From Anas platyrhynchos (lineage: Eukaryota > Chordata > Aves > Anseriformes > Anatidae), in assembly GCF_047663525.1 (NCBI RefSeq), contig NC_092606.1, positions 4,400,501-4,464,500 of the forward strand: a stretch of DNA of 64,000 nucleotides, written 5' to 3'. Position 1 is the stretch's first letter, and each line of letters starts with the position of its first letter. The translations under genes and the position numbers were made by a program. Positions 34,301-48,119 of this stretch are shown in pieces. Under the pieces are notes generated by a model. It ran no database searches. It was not told where the DNA came from and saw nothing but the letters and a program-made list of their open reading frames with translations.

Positions 34301-36733
34301 GAGCTCCAAGAAAAGGCTCCCTCAAAAATGTGATGTTTCAGCAGCGTTTCACCCTGAGAGAAGCCAGCTCAGCACAGGTCTGCAGCCTGACAGGGCTGTA
34401 ACAGACTGACGCAGGCACACATGCCAGTAACACCATCACTTTCCACAATACAGCTGGCAGCTAAATGGGATTTGGGTTTGCAGCCAGCAGCAAGGAGCTC
34501 CCAGGTTTTCCCATACATCTTTAGAAAGACAAAAGATGAAGAATATTCTCCCACAAACCTTGCACCAGACAGAGGGGTATAGGCAAGGAAGATAAGAGAA
34601 ACAAAGCATCTGAAGGCACCGGTCTACCTGTTTGCAGCACTGAGGTGGGTATCATCCATGAGGCTTCAGACAGAGCTCCAGGTGTGGTTTGGATTGATAA
34701 GCTTCAAGTATCTCTGGGACAGCCTCTCTGGACTTCAAAGTAAGGATAAATTTTTAGGAGATGAAAATCACGAGAGCAAAAATTAATTCATGTGTTTGAA
34801 ATGTCTGCTTGAAGCCAGACACCCAGCAAGGGAGGAGGATCTGAAGGGCAGCAGAGTGGAAAAAGCATCACAAGATGCAAAGACCTGAAAGGACTCAATC
34901 AGAAAAGACTTCTTAAAATCACACCACTGGCAGAGGATTCACAGGGCGTGAAAGGGGAAAGACAACGGGAAAATAATACACAATGAGGGAACTGCAGACG
35001 CTGCTTCAAAGGCAGAGGGACCGATCGCAGCCAGGGCTTTCCGCCTGCTGTGCTCGTGCTGCCAGAAGTGGGTTAGCAAAGCCTCGGGGTCCCATTAGGA
35101 ACAAAGACCAAGGAGGGCGGCAGTGACAGGAAGACACGAAGGAGGAGATGAGCGCCAGCACACAGGCGTGGAAGCCTCAAACAGCTTTCAGAGGGGTGAG
35201 ATGAAGGCTTTTGCGTTCAACGAGCACATCCCTGACAGTGCAAGCAGTCTCTGTACCTGCAGCCCTCTGTTCTGTATAAAGGAACATTTGGTAAATGTTG
35301 AATTTTGAGCCTTTCAACAGAAAATCTCCAGTCCACCAGCAGCACATATCCTGCGTTCAGCCACACAGATAAAACAAAGCCACTCCCGTCTCTCCTTATG
35401 AATTTCTCATGGCATGCTCGGTTCCCTCTCAGCAGGAAATCTGCTCGGGGAATCACTCCAGGACCAAAGGGGCAGAGCAGAGCTGATCCATAATGCACAA
35501 AGAGCCCGAGGTTGTCAGGAAGGACAACAGTTTGCAACACAAACAACGGTACTCTGGGAGGTGGATGGTTAAAAATATAAATCTTACGCTTGTGCCACTA
35601 TGAATTATTGACTGTACGGGGAGTTGGAAAAAAGGATTCAGCTCCATTAATAATTTACCTTCTAATCCAAGCGAAGATGGAATTTTATGCACCACTTATT
35701 ACCAGCGCCGCTGCTGGAGGAATGAACTGCGCTGACCGCTGTCGGGAGGCAGAGCCGCCTCTCCGTTTGCAAAGCAGTTTCTGAAGTTAGCTCTCCGGCT
35801 TGAAACATCCAGCCTAAACCTTCCCTTGGGAAAGGATATGGTCATTCCTGAATATTTAGGAGGCACATTAAGGGCACAGAAATTTCTCTTTAAAGCAGCA
35901 TCACAGGCACAGCACAACAGTGCTGACAGAAAGCTAAGGACCTCTCCTCGCTCCGGCTCTTACGCAGATGGGCAGGTATCACACCACCACCCAGACTTTC
36001 TTGTTTGAGAAAATAAATCTGAATGACATTGCAAAACGCAGCAACCAGTTACAGAAACACCAGATACTGATGAGCAGAGGAACCCCTTCCAGTTCTTTGG
36101 GCACGCCACCGCCTGGTTTGAACACACAGGGATGGAGGCTGTCCGGAGCGCAGCAGTGCTGGATAATTGCACACTGCGACACAACTTTGTTGTGAGTTCT
36201 TACAACTGCTTGGTCTGTGTTCAAAGTACTGGCTTACTTTGGGATTTGTGTTGTGATTAGAGAAGGGGGAAATGGTATCAAGGCCCAGAGAAGTGTATTA
36301 AAAAAGGAGATGGCGAACACACCAACACCATTACAACAATGTCAGTTTTGGTGTGCATTTGGGAATTGATGTCACATACTATGGATATACAGAAAACTTC
36401 TAAAAGCTTATTTTTAAAGAAAACCATCCTTGTTTCTTTCTGCCAAAGCACTATAAAACATCATCTTACTACATTCAAACCCTTCCGAAGTGGATGCCTG
36501 AAACAGAAGGTGAGAAGGGGGCTCCAAGAACACACGGATAGGAGGAATGGGTTCCACCAAACTGAGTACCTGGGTCAGGGAATGCTCCTACACGTCTGAT
36601 ATTTAGCACAAAATTAGAGAACAAACTCGTGTACATTCAGTGACAATCCCAAACTGGACAGATGAGTTATCAAATCTTCTCCGCATCTTCACAGAAGGTC
36701 GAGTAGGTAAAGATCATCATGGGGAAAGAACCA
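28301..36733. other. Intergenic region between TRARG1 and GOSR1
   Basis: About 8.4 kb with no supported exon. Base composition shifts here from GC-rich to AT-rich. Visible items are A-rich runs near 30487 and 30552, and a bZIP-type cluster at 33895-33931. The small open frames are short, unconserved in appearance and lack splice support. Confidence 0.55.
33895..33931. promoter_or_regulatory. D-box palindrome TTACGTAA with nearby AP-1 site
   Basis: TTACGTAA (33895-33902) is the perfect palindrome bound by PAR-bZIP factors and NFIL3. TGACTCA lies at 33925-33931. The pair sits in the TRARG1-GOSR1 intergenic region. Binding is inferred. Confidence 0.3.
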
Positions 36734-36755
36734 AGCACCTTGCTTAGAATTCTAA

Positions 36756-36761
36756 TTTATT
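36756..36761 (-). terminator. GOSR1: Likely GOSR1 poly(A) signal AATAAA
   Basis: TTTATT on the plus strand reads AATAAA on the minus strand, about 4.05 kb past the GOSR1 stop codon. A GT/T-rich stretch follows within 30 bases. Other AATAAA words occur nearer the stop (for example about 38767, 38885 and 40164), so shorter 3' UTRs are possible. The choice of the distal site rests on recall of a long human 3' UTR and on the composition change here. Confidence 0.4.
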
Positions 36762-38445
36762 ATTAAATTACATATCAAAGCTTTTTAAATATATACAGAG
36801 AATGCACAATAGGTGAAAAAAATAATTACAGATACAATAAAACAAGTTTCAAGTAGCTACATGAAAAGAAGAAAAAAAATCAGAAAATGTAATCAAACTA
36901 ATTTACAAAAGTCTGCATTGGGATGTTTTGTGAGAAAGTCGTGTGTGGGTTTTGTTATCTTGAGTGTTGATTTCAACTTCTTTCCTCACTCTATAGCAGA
37001 CAGACCAACAACCACTTATATATTCAGGGCTGAAAGCATCACACTGGTTTCAAATATCCAGTCAGCACATCAGATATGGGCACCAAGAGGATTTCACCTG
37101 GAATATAGCTCAGTTTTGTCTCACTGTGTTTTTCATTGTAGACTCTTTTTACATTGCTAAATAGGACCACTACTCTGAAGGACTGCAAAATCTAGTACCG
37201 TTATTAGGGGTTTAAGAACTATTTCTTCCTTCAAGAGTGATATAGCTGTTATTTGAAAAAAGGAGAGGTAAAAGTTTTGGGAAAACAAAACAAAAAAACC
37301 ACGTAAGAAAAGATCATGCATTAAGTGATCTTGGGAAACAAGCTGCTAGGTTTAGGGAACTAAAACAATCCTGATTGAGTCTCACAACCAGAAGTGGTGG
37401 ACCAGCCTCCACTCCCTGCGTAGCAGTTTGGGGGGAGCTTCAGGAACACAGTTCCTCTGAGAGCACAGCCCTTGAGGACAAGCAGTTGACAGACTTATCT
37501 GAAACTTTCACATCACCTAAAAAACCTCCTACTTTCGCTCATTCATTTTTGACACCCAGTGAGAAACAACTCTTTCTTCTCACAGTGATCTTAAGGCTTT
37601 CCAAAAGAAATTACTTGTAAAGCTACAAACAAAAAAGTCTAGTTGATTAAATTCCTCCGGGATTCATCACACTACAGCACACCGTGATATCCAAAAGCTG
37701 AACTCAGAATTGATTTAGAAAAACGTGCCTCCCCAAGGAAGGGCAAACTCACCCTAGGAGAAGCACCGTGTTGCTTGGTCCCAGGTCCCTTCTGGGCTGG
37801 CAAAGCCCTGCCTCCAACCTTGCTTGCACACCCTCCAGCGAGAGGCAAGGATAAGCTTCAGCTGTGCTCTGGGTTGTGGCCACCCAAATGCTCACCACTT
37901 GAATGTGCAACACCTGGTGCTGTCCCCATGCCCCCTTGTGCTCAAGCAACTGGAGCACAAAGATCAGAAAAACATATAAAAAAAAAAAAAGCCTAAAAAT
38001 ATTTGTGTCCATTTGGGGGATCAAAAGGATCTCTTGTGTTCTAACGCTTACCCAAGGGGTTGGTGGACAGGTTTAAAGTTGGTGTTTGTGTGCTGGCAAG
38101 AATAAAGAAGAACTTTAAAAAGGAGAAGAGAAGGAAACGACGTGCCCTGCAGAAACGTAGATTTACTCACTTCATTTCTATGGCTTACTAACAATTTTCT
38201 CAGCACAATTCTGCTTGGATGAGTTTCAAAATTGCAGCTTTGCCAGGAATTGCAGAAATGAGAATTCTTTAAGGACTTTTTTTTTCCTTAGAGCAAGAGG
38301 AACTATACTGAAGAAAAAACTTAGAGAACATATCTAGCAATAGGAGACGCACAAACCTGTATTTTGAAATTTGAGATTAAATGTACAACCCCGTTTTCCT
38401 TTTAACAGTCCCTTGTCCCACCTACAGGTTCATGTTATCAGAGAC

Positions 38446-38471
38446 ATTCAGGAGAATTATTCAGGAGAATT
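38446..38471. repeat. 13-bp tandem duplication
   Basis: ATTCAGGAGAATT occurs twice head-to-tail without mismatch, in the presumed GOSR1 3' UTR. Confidence 0.9.
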
Positions 38472-40806
38472 AGCGAGTCTTTCCCCTTTGGCTATGTGCA
38501 TGCACATCACTTCAGAGAGCAATGCAAAATGCCCACTCACATAGCTAGAGGAGAAGATAATGAAAGGGAGATTACAAGATTAATTAAACGTATTTTCCAA
38601 TGCAAAACCAACATAAATAAAAATCATAGAGGGGTTGTAAATACTGAAACCACTTCCAGTAAAGCTTTATCAGAGATAATTCAGCATATTTCTATTATTT
38701 TGTACTAAAATATATCAGTTCCTCCATAACATCTTCATGACATGAAAAATCAATCATGTTTACATATTTATTATAATCTACACATTTTCCATAGCAGCTT
38801 TATCACACAATAAGATTAAATATATGCACCAAATAATCAATTAAGTCCAGTAAAAAAGACTGATTTTAAGATTAAGTAAATGAATTTATTTACGATACTG
38901 CAGATCTTATACTGCCAACTATATAGCGATCAAATCCTACAAATCCTAAACAGAAGGACAACTGCTGATCAGGGTCCTGTGGGGGTGGAATCAAAGAAAA
39001 AGCATCAGGGGATATGAGGTTTGATCTCCCAACACACAGATTCATTAATAAACTTCCTTTACCCATCAAGGTTTTCCATAAACCCTTTTAATGAACATTT
39101 TATTTCAAACCAGGAACATTCCCAGATCATCCAGATAAATCACCCTTTATTTAAAATACGAGCCCCACCATTTTACATGTATCCATTCCAAACGCTTTCG
39201 AATCCCAAATGACAAGATGGCTGATTAGAAGTCCTCGTAGACTTTTTAGCACAAAGTTACTATTCTGCAAATAAGCCTTCAAATCCATACAAACATTTTA
39301 GGCGCAACAGTGTGGTTTTGCACACTAGACAGGCACAAGTCTCTATTCCCTCCGACAGGTACTTCACAGACACTATAAAAAGCAGTAAAAATATCGCGAC
39401 TGTCCCACTAGACTCCATTCCAGAAGAGAACCCGGAGACTACCTGGCATTTGTGGGTAATGGCATATATGAAACCAGTTAGAAGCACTGCAAATTCACTG
39501 CGAAAAGAGTTAATCAAGTTCTTAGAAAGAGATTCCAGTGCCTCAGTTTCAATTTAGTGGGTTATGATACGACAGATGGAAAAAGAGACGTTGAGAGAGC
39601 AGAAGAAATCCGTAACTTGTGAATCTGCAATATCAAAGCCATTCCTGACATCGGTTTTGTTTATTGACACAAACACAACAGGGTTCATGTTCCATGTCTG
39701 GACAAGAAACAAAAACTTCCCCCCAGATAATGGTAAATGAAACTTGCTTCACCATTCATACATTCAGCTCTTTACTATGAGGAGGCAAGTCCCAAACTTT
39801 TGCACTTAGATACATTTGCCTCAGCTATAACCATCATAATTTTAATTTCCAATTGACAGTTTAGATTATATCTTACTTACAGTGTAAAAATATTAATGCT
39901 ATTAGAATAACTTTATGTAAATTACAATATAGGCTTTTCAATCATGTCTTTATAAAGACCTTTATGATGTCATCCAGAATCCAAGTATTTGCACCCAAAA
40001 GACTGCTTTCAGGTGAACTCATGTTTGGTCACGTTTCAGATGACTGAACACTATGGTAAACAGCTGCTAGGACACTGTGCTCCCTTTTTACAAAAGGGGA
40101 CTTTTTAGTCCCTTTAAAGCCACACACAAAAAAAAAAAAACTATAAGTGTTCCTCAGAGGGTGGTTTATTCATATTCTGTGCAAAAAGTGAACTGAACAA
40201 TCCTTTTTTTCTTTGAGGAATTTGCGTGAAGCACAGTTTTCACAGCACAAATAACGCAGAAATAACTAGTATCTCAGCCATGAGTTAAAAAGAATTACAG
40301 AACATGTATTTAGTAGTAGAGCAACCTGATGGCTTAAAGCTGCAATATTCTTCTCATAGGGCAAAAGTGTTCAGTACTGTGCTTGGCCTAGCGGGGCAGC
40401 AGGCTTCCTGCAGCTTCCACCCCAGGAAAGCCTAACACTTTCTCCACCTACCAGCCAACAACAGACCTCCAGCACCACTGAGCACAGCAGCTGTTCTACT
40501 GGTTTTGTTAAGAGTCCTGTGTTTACTTACCTTGCAGTGAAAAAGGCAATTAAAGAGAAAAAAAAAATAATTAAGACCATCTAATTTAACCAAAGGAAGA
40601 TGCATGGCAGGGAAGGAGAAACACTGCAGCTTCAACCCAAAACCAGTGTCACAGTTTATCATCCTAAACTTTAGACATCATGCTGATACTCCCAGCCACA
40701 AAGAGCAGGCTGTTCCAAGTCTGTCTCTTCCCCCACTCACTTTTATTTGACTGGGGGGGGAGGGATGGTGGTGATGAGTTTAGCAGAGTCCACGAGGGCA
40801 CATCCA

Positions 40807-40931
40807 TCAATGAAAAGCATAGAGCAGCAGTAGGATGGTGCAGATACCAATGACGCCACCCAAGATGAAAGAATCTCGTCGTTTCCGAAGGTTGATCCTT
40901 TGAATCAGGCTGTTCACTGCTGGAAACCGAT
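40807..40931 (-). CDS. GOSR1: GOSR1 terminal coding exon (SNARE C-terminus and membrane anchor)
   Basis: The acceptor CCCTACAG ends at 40932 and the exon runs to the TGA at 40809-40807. It encodes RFPAVNSLIQRINLRKRRDS, then the hydrophobic tail anchor FILGGVIGICTILLLLYAFH, nearly identical to the C-terminus of human GOSR1 (GOS28), with Phe for Leu after RRDS as recalled. The first codon (AAT, Asn) is split with the previous exon (A|AT). GOSR1 is a tail-anchored Qb-SNARE of the cis-Golgi working with syntaxin-5, YKT6 and BET1-type partners in ER-to-Golgi and intra-Golgi fusion. The basic RKRR motif abuts the membrane segment. The gene is on the minus strand and convergent with TRARG1. Identification is secure. 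Confidence 0.96.
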
Positions 40932-42247
40932 CTGTAGGGAGGCTGAGTCAAGGTCATATCAAAAGCCAGTGTTTTTATTAACAAGCCCCAAATTCTGCAT
41001 GTGGAAGTCGGCAACATTGCAAGAAATGCAGAACTACTCCCAAGCTGGAGAAAGCAAATGCAATTAAAAACAAAAACTTACAGACAGTTAACAGGATTTA
41101 AACTGTACTACTACTAATCAGACAATCAGAGAAGAGAGGTGACAGAGCAGCTCAGAGTTCACATTTACATAGAATTTAGTATTTGATCACCTAAATTACC
41201 AGTGCTTGATATAATCTTGAATGTGAGGCTTAGCTACTTTTAATAACACTTGAATGAGAATGAAAAAAATAGAATGAAAAAAATAGAACAACTATATATA
41301 ACATCTGTGATATTTAATGAAAGTTAAAAAAAAATGAAACTTAACAGTTACTGGTGAAGGGAACAACCAAAGGCATTTGACAGAGAAAAGCATGCACGTT
41401 GCATGAATATGCACTATTCCCTGTATAGAACAAACAACTCCTCCTACTGTAAAATCATAATAATGCAAATCTATCTTTTAATGTACAAAAATACAACAGC
41501 CAGCAAGATAATCAGTTTCAGAGTTTCATGTCTTTGGAACCAAGAATCCTTTAAGGCCAAAGCTTATTGAATTTTTTTTGTTGTTGTTCTTGCCAGTTGC
41601 TAAAAACTGTAATGAAATTTATGGCTCACCAAGATACATCTCTTCAGGATGTAATCTGTCTAATCAGATGACACTAATGCTGCTTGGGCCCTTATGACAG
41701 AGAAGAAGGAGTAAGGGGGAGAACGACAACCGTGCATGACTTGACAACCCGGCACATACTTTTAGCCACAAGCACCAAGTATGCAGAGAAACCGAGGAAC
41801 CACAATCTTACTGTCTGCAAGACTGTCAGGTCATGAGTACTCGCCTGTAAACCATAACAAGCAGCAATCTATGCCAAGCTTTAGCTCTGGATGATCTTGA
41901 AAGCAAAAAAAAGCAAGGTATTACACTTTGAAGAAGATGTATAGCAGAGAAGGCCATTAAATGCTGTTGCAGATCTCTATGTGAAAATTAAAGATACTGA
42001 TCTATATACAGTGCTCAAAGTTAAGCAAAACCAACTTGTTCACCACATTCATCATTAAGATACTTCACTTAGATTAAGAAAATGACACTGGGGAAAAAAG
42101 CCTATTTGTCACTAATGCCAAGACCACTGTGGGCTATACAGCCTTTAGCATTGCAAAGCATTTTGATCCCTAAATGATGTGCTGAAAAAAAATGTTACTA
42201 TACCTCTTCTTGTGCTCCGGCAGTACATTTTTTTTAAGAAAGGATAC
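40932..42247 (-). other. GOSR1: GOSR1 last intron
   Basis: An AT-rich intron with donor GTATCC and acceptor CTACAG. It carries a 14-bp tandem duplication at 41258-41285. No other exon was seen. Confidence 0.85.
41258..41285. repeat. 14-bp tandem duplication
   Basis: GAATGAAAAAAATA occurs twice in perfect head-to-tail order inside the last GOSR1 intron. Confidence 0.9.
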
Positions 42248-42330
42248 TAGCCAAGGTATTCATCTTGCTTTGTATTGACTTCAACATCCCTCTCTGCGAA
42301 GTCATATTTTCTTTAGTTGCCATGGCGATG
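42248..42330 (-). CDS. GOSR1: GOSR1 penultimate coding exon (SNARE motif)
   Basis: The acceptor CTTTCTCCAG ends at 42331. The exon opens with C, finishing a Ser codon, then IAMATKENMTSQRGMLKSIQ, SKMNTLA and one A before a GTATCC donor (42247). This is the central SNARE motif of GOSR1, with the zero-layer glutamine region in TSQRGML. It joins the terminal exon in phase (A|AT = Asn, giving LANRFPAV). Length is 83 nt. The GTATCC donor is weak at +5, but both neighbours agree in phase and homology. Confidence 0.95.
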
Positions 42331-44742
42331 CTGGAGAAAGAAAAGAGTGGATCAAGTCGCTGGTGCTAAGAATAATCTCCAGCTACAACAACAGGAAAGC
42401 GAGCAGGGAGCACTCCTTTAGAGAACAATGAATGAGGTGAAGCAATATGAATGAAACAACATTTTTTTCCATTAATCTCTATCTTTTACACTTAAATGAT
42501 TTCTCTTTTTTTTCATATAAGCCATTAACAACTGAAAACACCGATTTCTTGAAAGAGGCAGGCTTTTGGGACATCTCCTCCCCAGCCCCCAACAAAAGGG
42601 ATGTTCCATTACAAGCACACCTAACGGTAATCTTCCAGCCTAAGATTTAAGTTCAGAATTTTGTTTTATCAGAAAAGCACCAGGCTTATTTTCACTCCAG
42701 AGGGCATATTAAAATTCTTTTCTACCATCAAGATAAAATTACTATAGAAGTATTACACAAATAAGAGCTGCTTCACTATTAAAAATCAATTTACAAAGGG
42801 AATGTGCTGCTTGAGAGGAGATGGAAGGGCAGTTTGAGAACACAGCTCAGGGAGCTTTACACAAAAGGCTTCTGAACACAGTCACTGGGTCTTTGAAGAC
42901 CTTTGAACACAATGAAGTGTTGGGGTTTACTTTGTTTGACTCAGGATTAATCCTGTCCTCTCTCCAGGTAAGAGGGCAAAGCCTGGATTCTCCTGTATTC
43001 ATGTCCCAGCAAGCCCAACTTCACTGTTTTTCACAAGCTGGAGTTAACAAAGCTGGTGTGAAATGAAATCATATCAAATGATACTTCTTTCATAGCACAG
43101 ATAAAACACATTTTTGAACTTTGGTCCTAATTAAGAATGTCATACATGGGAATACCATTTTTCACACTCTGCTTCTTTAATAATACACAGTCCAGTTGTA
43201 CGTACTTTATCCAAATAAAAGAACACAACACAGGTGAATATAAAATAAAATTTCCCATTTCGAACTATGCTCTATTTCATTTAAATAACATATTTACATG
43301 AGCATTTTAAACAAATAGTCAGCTGGCTTTTTTTTTTTTTAAACATTTCTCTTCAGCCCATAAAACCAACAGCTATGCAATGAAAATCGGAAGGGTATGC
43401 TATTACTATATAGCCCCAGGTAGTATTTCACATAGCTGCTCTGAATGCAGTAGCTTTGCCTTGACAAACACCCTCATTCACATAAAGAGAAACAATATAT
43501 AAAAGGTTAGGTTCTGGAGATGCAGTGCTTAAGAAGGAACAGCAGGAGAAATACTGCTCTCCTCAGCTGGCAGCAGTTCAGAGAGAAACAAAGTAGGGCA
43601 TAAATACAACATTGCCGGATAAAAACTCAAAAAATGACACCTATATTGCTATTGACTATACTTACATGAGTAACAATGATTAAAAGAAGTGCTTGGAGAA
43701 GTTTCTAAGCCTTAAATATGGAGAGAAAGGGTTCTGGGAGAACAAAGTTAAGTGGAACAACATCACCACAGAGAGAACTGTGAGAAAAGGGAACTAAAGC
43801 TGCCATCTCCCAGGAAAATAAATGGATAGGAGAACGCATCGTTTACCAAATACACATACCCAACCTTCAAGAGCATTTTATGCTTGCTCACACTTGGTTT
43901 CTGTACCCAAGCATGGTACAAAAATCAGCTAAAATGATGAAACACCATTTGTTCAGATGCTAGTACTAATATACTTCAGCTGACGTGGCATTTTGGTACC
44001 TGGAGGTAGCAAAGCACCCTCGCCCATCTTGGTGCACCTTCCCAGGTAAATCTGGTAGGAAGAAGCATGCACACAGACTATTTCTGCACTTACTCAACAT
44101 AGTATTGGCATTCCTCCCATTTTTGTAATGAAGACCACTTGATGTATTTCATTGCATGTTTCTCTCTGAACAGATTTCTGAAATGAGCAGCTTTGGACCA
44201 CCTGACATAGCACTGGCTTTTCTACTAGGATGCTACAGCCAACAACGTAAAAATAGCTGGCAAAACCCAGCAGAGCCAAGCCTAACAATTGTCCCTTCAA
44301 ACCTGTAGCAAGAAGTCAGCATCACAATTCACAGACATCTTAAGGAAAGAGCCCAGATCAATGAGCCCTGAAGGATTTCTGGAGCTGCAAGTTCATTTGG
44401 GCTCCTTTCCATTCAATCCACCCGCTCCAGCACAAGCTGCCCCTGACATACTACTGTCAGCCTTCATATCGTGTGCCAGGCAAACGTAGAAAGATTCTCC
44501 CCAAAAGTCTGTACTGCAAGGCCTTGTGAACAGAGTAAGATGCACTGACAAGGCAGATTGATCAATTATTTTAAGGTTACATTAGCATCCAGGTGAACTT
44601 GAACCTACAGAAGGATCTGGGAGCTTATCATGCATAAAGAGAATAAGCAGTTTGAAAACATGCAGGCAAAAAGTTAACATTTCGAATCAGCATCTCTAGG
44701 AGATTTAACATGTTAATAGTGTTTTGAGGTTTTAGATTCACT

Positions 44743-44780
44743 AAAAAAAAAAAACAAAACAAAAAAAAAAAAACAACAAA
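44743..44780. repeat. A-rich (A)nC tract
   Basis: Long A runs interrupted by single C in a GOSR1 intron. No retroelement body was recognised. Confidence 0.85.
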
Positions 44781-47700
44781 ATGGAAGCTTCTGTGCACAA
44801 CTAATAGAAACCTGCAGCATTTTGTATTTTTGCATTTTTTGCTTCATACTTTTGAAGTGCCGAATCAGCAGAAAGTGAAAATGGAGCTCAGGGCTAACTG
44901 GAAGCAACAGGGCTTGCAGCTGCCTCGTTGGTGTTCAGATGGAGCTTGCCACAATCAGCTAACCACGGCCCTTCATTTGCGCAAAAAGAAACGAAAAAAG
45001 CCTGCAAAGCTTCTCCTCTTAAACCATGTAAGTAGTGACACACAGCAAGTTGCACGTGCTTGGTGTTGGGGATACCCCAACTCACCTGACCCATGAATGC
45101 AACCGATTTGATTACACAGGAGACCTTTTTAGGACAAAGTTTGTCCTTTTTAGGACAGAATTACAAGAAGAGAAAGTGAAAATTAGGTAACAGGAGGAAC
45201 AAAAACCAGCATTGCTCACTGCCTCTACCAACAGTGCATGAGAGTTTAACGAACAGCAAGTCAGAGAAGGTGCCAACAGAGATTCTCAACAAAGAATAAC
45301 AGCTGTAGATCAATACAGAAAAGCAGTCACGATCTAGGGCTGAAAAAAGGGGCTACAAAATTAGAACAGCAAATATACCAAACCGCATCCTATGTGAGAA
45401 GATACAGCATTTGACAGATTACATATTTACAACTCAGCATACGGGTCGTTTAGCTTCCTAAAGTATAAAACAAACTCACAAAAACATTGGGTTTGTTATT
45501 GAGAAAAGCACTCAGTGAATTTGGAATTATTAGGCACTGAGCTGGAATAAAAGACTTCATCGCTGTACACAGGAAAGCTTGCTCAGTAACCTGCAGCTTC
45601 TTATCTTATGCCTCCACGCCGGCTTGATACTTGTCCAAATGAAATTTTAATACATCATCTCTCAATGCACTCCTGAATTAAGCCACGTGTTTTCGTAAGA
45701 TGCATCCAAAGACTCATTAAGGCATCCATTAATTTACAGAAGTGAAAATACGAGGTGACTGCCAGGATATAAAGTGTTCCTGAGACACCTCCAGCATGCC
45801 TTTGGAAATGGTTCTAGCAGATTATGATGGAATACAGGGTTCAAGCTTTAGTGTCTGATGAGAAAAACTGTCCATTTCTCATAAAAAGGCACGATAGAAC
45901 TGTTTAAGTTTATGGATGACAAGGTTGGAACCTTTTTTTTTTCCCCCTCTCAGGATTCTGAATATGTTAGCACAACGGGGTAGTTTTACTGATGTGCCTT
46001 GAAGAGAAAAAAAAAGTAACGATTGCCATTTTTAAGTTTTAATGTCGTATGGTCATTGTGATGTCCACAAACAAGAGGCTGACTGGATGCTAGCTGCCAT
46101 TCAGAAATCAAAACTCAAGTAGAAAGCACCGTTCTGCATGTATAATTTGATTCCTCAGAACATTAACTGGTTTACCTACTAAGCCTTTGTATTTGCGAAC
46201 CTGAGGCTATTAAGTTTAAGCACTACCAAGAGGAAAACACATGACTCTTCAGAGCTAGTCCCCCAGCCGGTCTTTGTACAGTCTCAAGTATTTAGGCTTC
46301 CTCATATCCTTCAATAAACAGTTTCACTTCCCTTCCCATCCCTAACACATGCTCATTAACTCACTGTTACCATTTGTTTACTGACAAATGCTTTTTTTAA
46401 ATAAAAAAATAATCATTTTCCCTTCCCAGTATCTGTCCCTTTTAGTTGCTTGACACAGTAACAAGTTATTCCTAGAACTATAATTATTTTTTTTTGAAAC
46501 TTCTATTTAACATTTACGACAACAGATTATATCCTTCTTACTGGAATCTATTATCTCTTTCCTACCTGTGGAAGATCCAACTATACTAAATTATTCAGCA
46601 GTACACTGAAATAAGGTTTAAAGGCACACTTTTTTTTCAACGTAATGATGATCCCTTGTTGAGACATTCCTGGAAAGTGATAATGGATTCTGATCCTCCA
46701 ATTTTCCCAAGCTCCTTTGTTTGGTTCCTTATTTCTTCTTAACTGGTGATTACCAGTCACAATACATTTCTGCTAGTCCATGTCACAAGAGTGGAAACAT
46801 TGCAGAAAATTAAAAACTCCAATTGTAACCCAACTACTTAAACCATAACCCCGTGCCCTGTATTCATGAAAGCACGCCCAACGTTAATCTACATTTACAA
46901 ATGTAATAGGGAAGATAAAGAAAATGATTTTTTATTGTACATCTCGAGCTTTCTGTTTCAGTTTATTCAGCCGATTTAATTTATATCTAAGTGTGGAAAC
47001 AGGCAACTTTTTTCCACTAGTTCACTGTTGTGAACAGTGTGACGAGGCAGACCTGCAGCTTATCTACATGCACAAGAGTGTTTATAATGCATGGACAGGT
47101 CTCAAACAAGAAAGAAATGCCAAATTTCTCTTCTTCACATATTTCGGTTTCTCTCCTCTGATCCAAAAACAGTCTGTGTATAAATTCAGACCATCTGCAT
47201 CAGTGTCAGGTGATTCCAAGATGACCCTGACTTAACAATTCACTTGGAAATAGCACGAACTATTCTCAGCGCAGCACTGGATTGAACTACCAGAGATGGG
47301 TGTAAACCAAGTTCCTAAAACCAGATGGTATTCTGCCCTCTAAATTTAATACTAAAGTGCTGCTCAAATACAGCATTAATGACTGCTGCCGTGCTGGAGG
47401 AATCTCTTCTGGGTAAGCCTGGGGTCACAACCACAAAGAGCCATCCATCTCTTCCATGAATGAGCAAGAGGTATCTCAAATTCCTGCACTAGTAGCAGTC
47501 TTTCCCCAAAATTTCACTTACATTTCTAGTTTGGCCTCGAATGTTCAGTAGTGCTGTAGGTATGTGAGCAAGCAAATTTGTCTTTAAAAAGTCTGCAGTT
47601 TTCACTAGTGTGAAAAAGTACACAGTAATAAACATTTCCAGCCATTATCGAATTCAAACTAGTCTTACACGCAAGCTACGCTTTTAACGCTGCTTGACTT

Positions 47701-48083
47701 GGGAGCCAAATGTTTTTACCTAGACAAATGTTCAAGCTGTTGGGTATTTTTACCCCACATAGCAGCCCTATATACACAGCATGTTATCAAGCAAAATGTA
47801 CCAAAAGTCAACTCCTTGTTTCATCCGTTGAGGCAGCTCAGTCAAATATATATTGGTTCAGAACTAAAACAAAACTCCAAAGGAACAAGACGTGTTTTTA
47901 AAAATCAAATAATTTATGTGTTACGGGAACTTCTGCTTCATTTTGTACTCCATGAATCATACTTGCTCATTTAAATTCATGACAACATCTGTGACTAAGG
48001 GAATGGACTCTGTGACTATGCATAGAAATGCAAGCTCTACTTTTAAATTGATAACAATTCTGACTAGATTGCTTATTCTCTGT

Positions 48084-48119
48084 GTATACGTATATATATT
48101 CATATATATACACACACGC
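48084..48119. repeat. (TA)n(CA)n compound microsatellite
   Basis: TATATA runs pass into CACACACG in a GOSR1 intron. Confidence 0.85.

Larger units (their letters stand above)
36735..40806 (-). other. GOSR1: Likely GOSR1 3' UTR
   Basis: This is AT-rich, gene-free sequence immediately downstream, in gene orientation, of the GOSR1 stop codon, with several AATAAA words. A 13-bp tandem duplication (ATTCAGGAGAATT, 38446-38471) lies within it. The extent is inferred, not shown. Confidence 0.45.
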
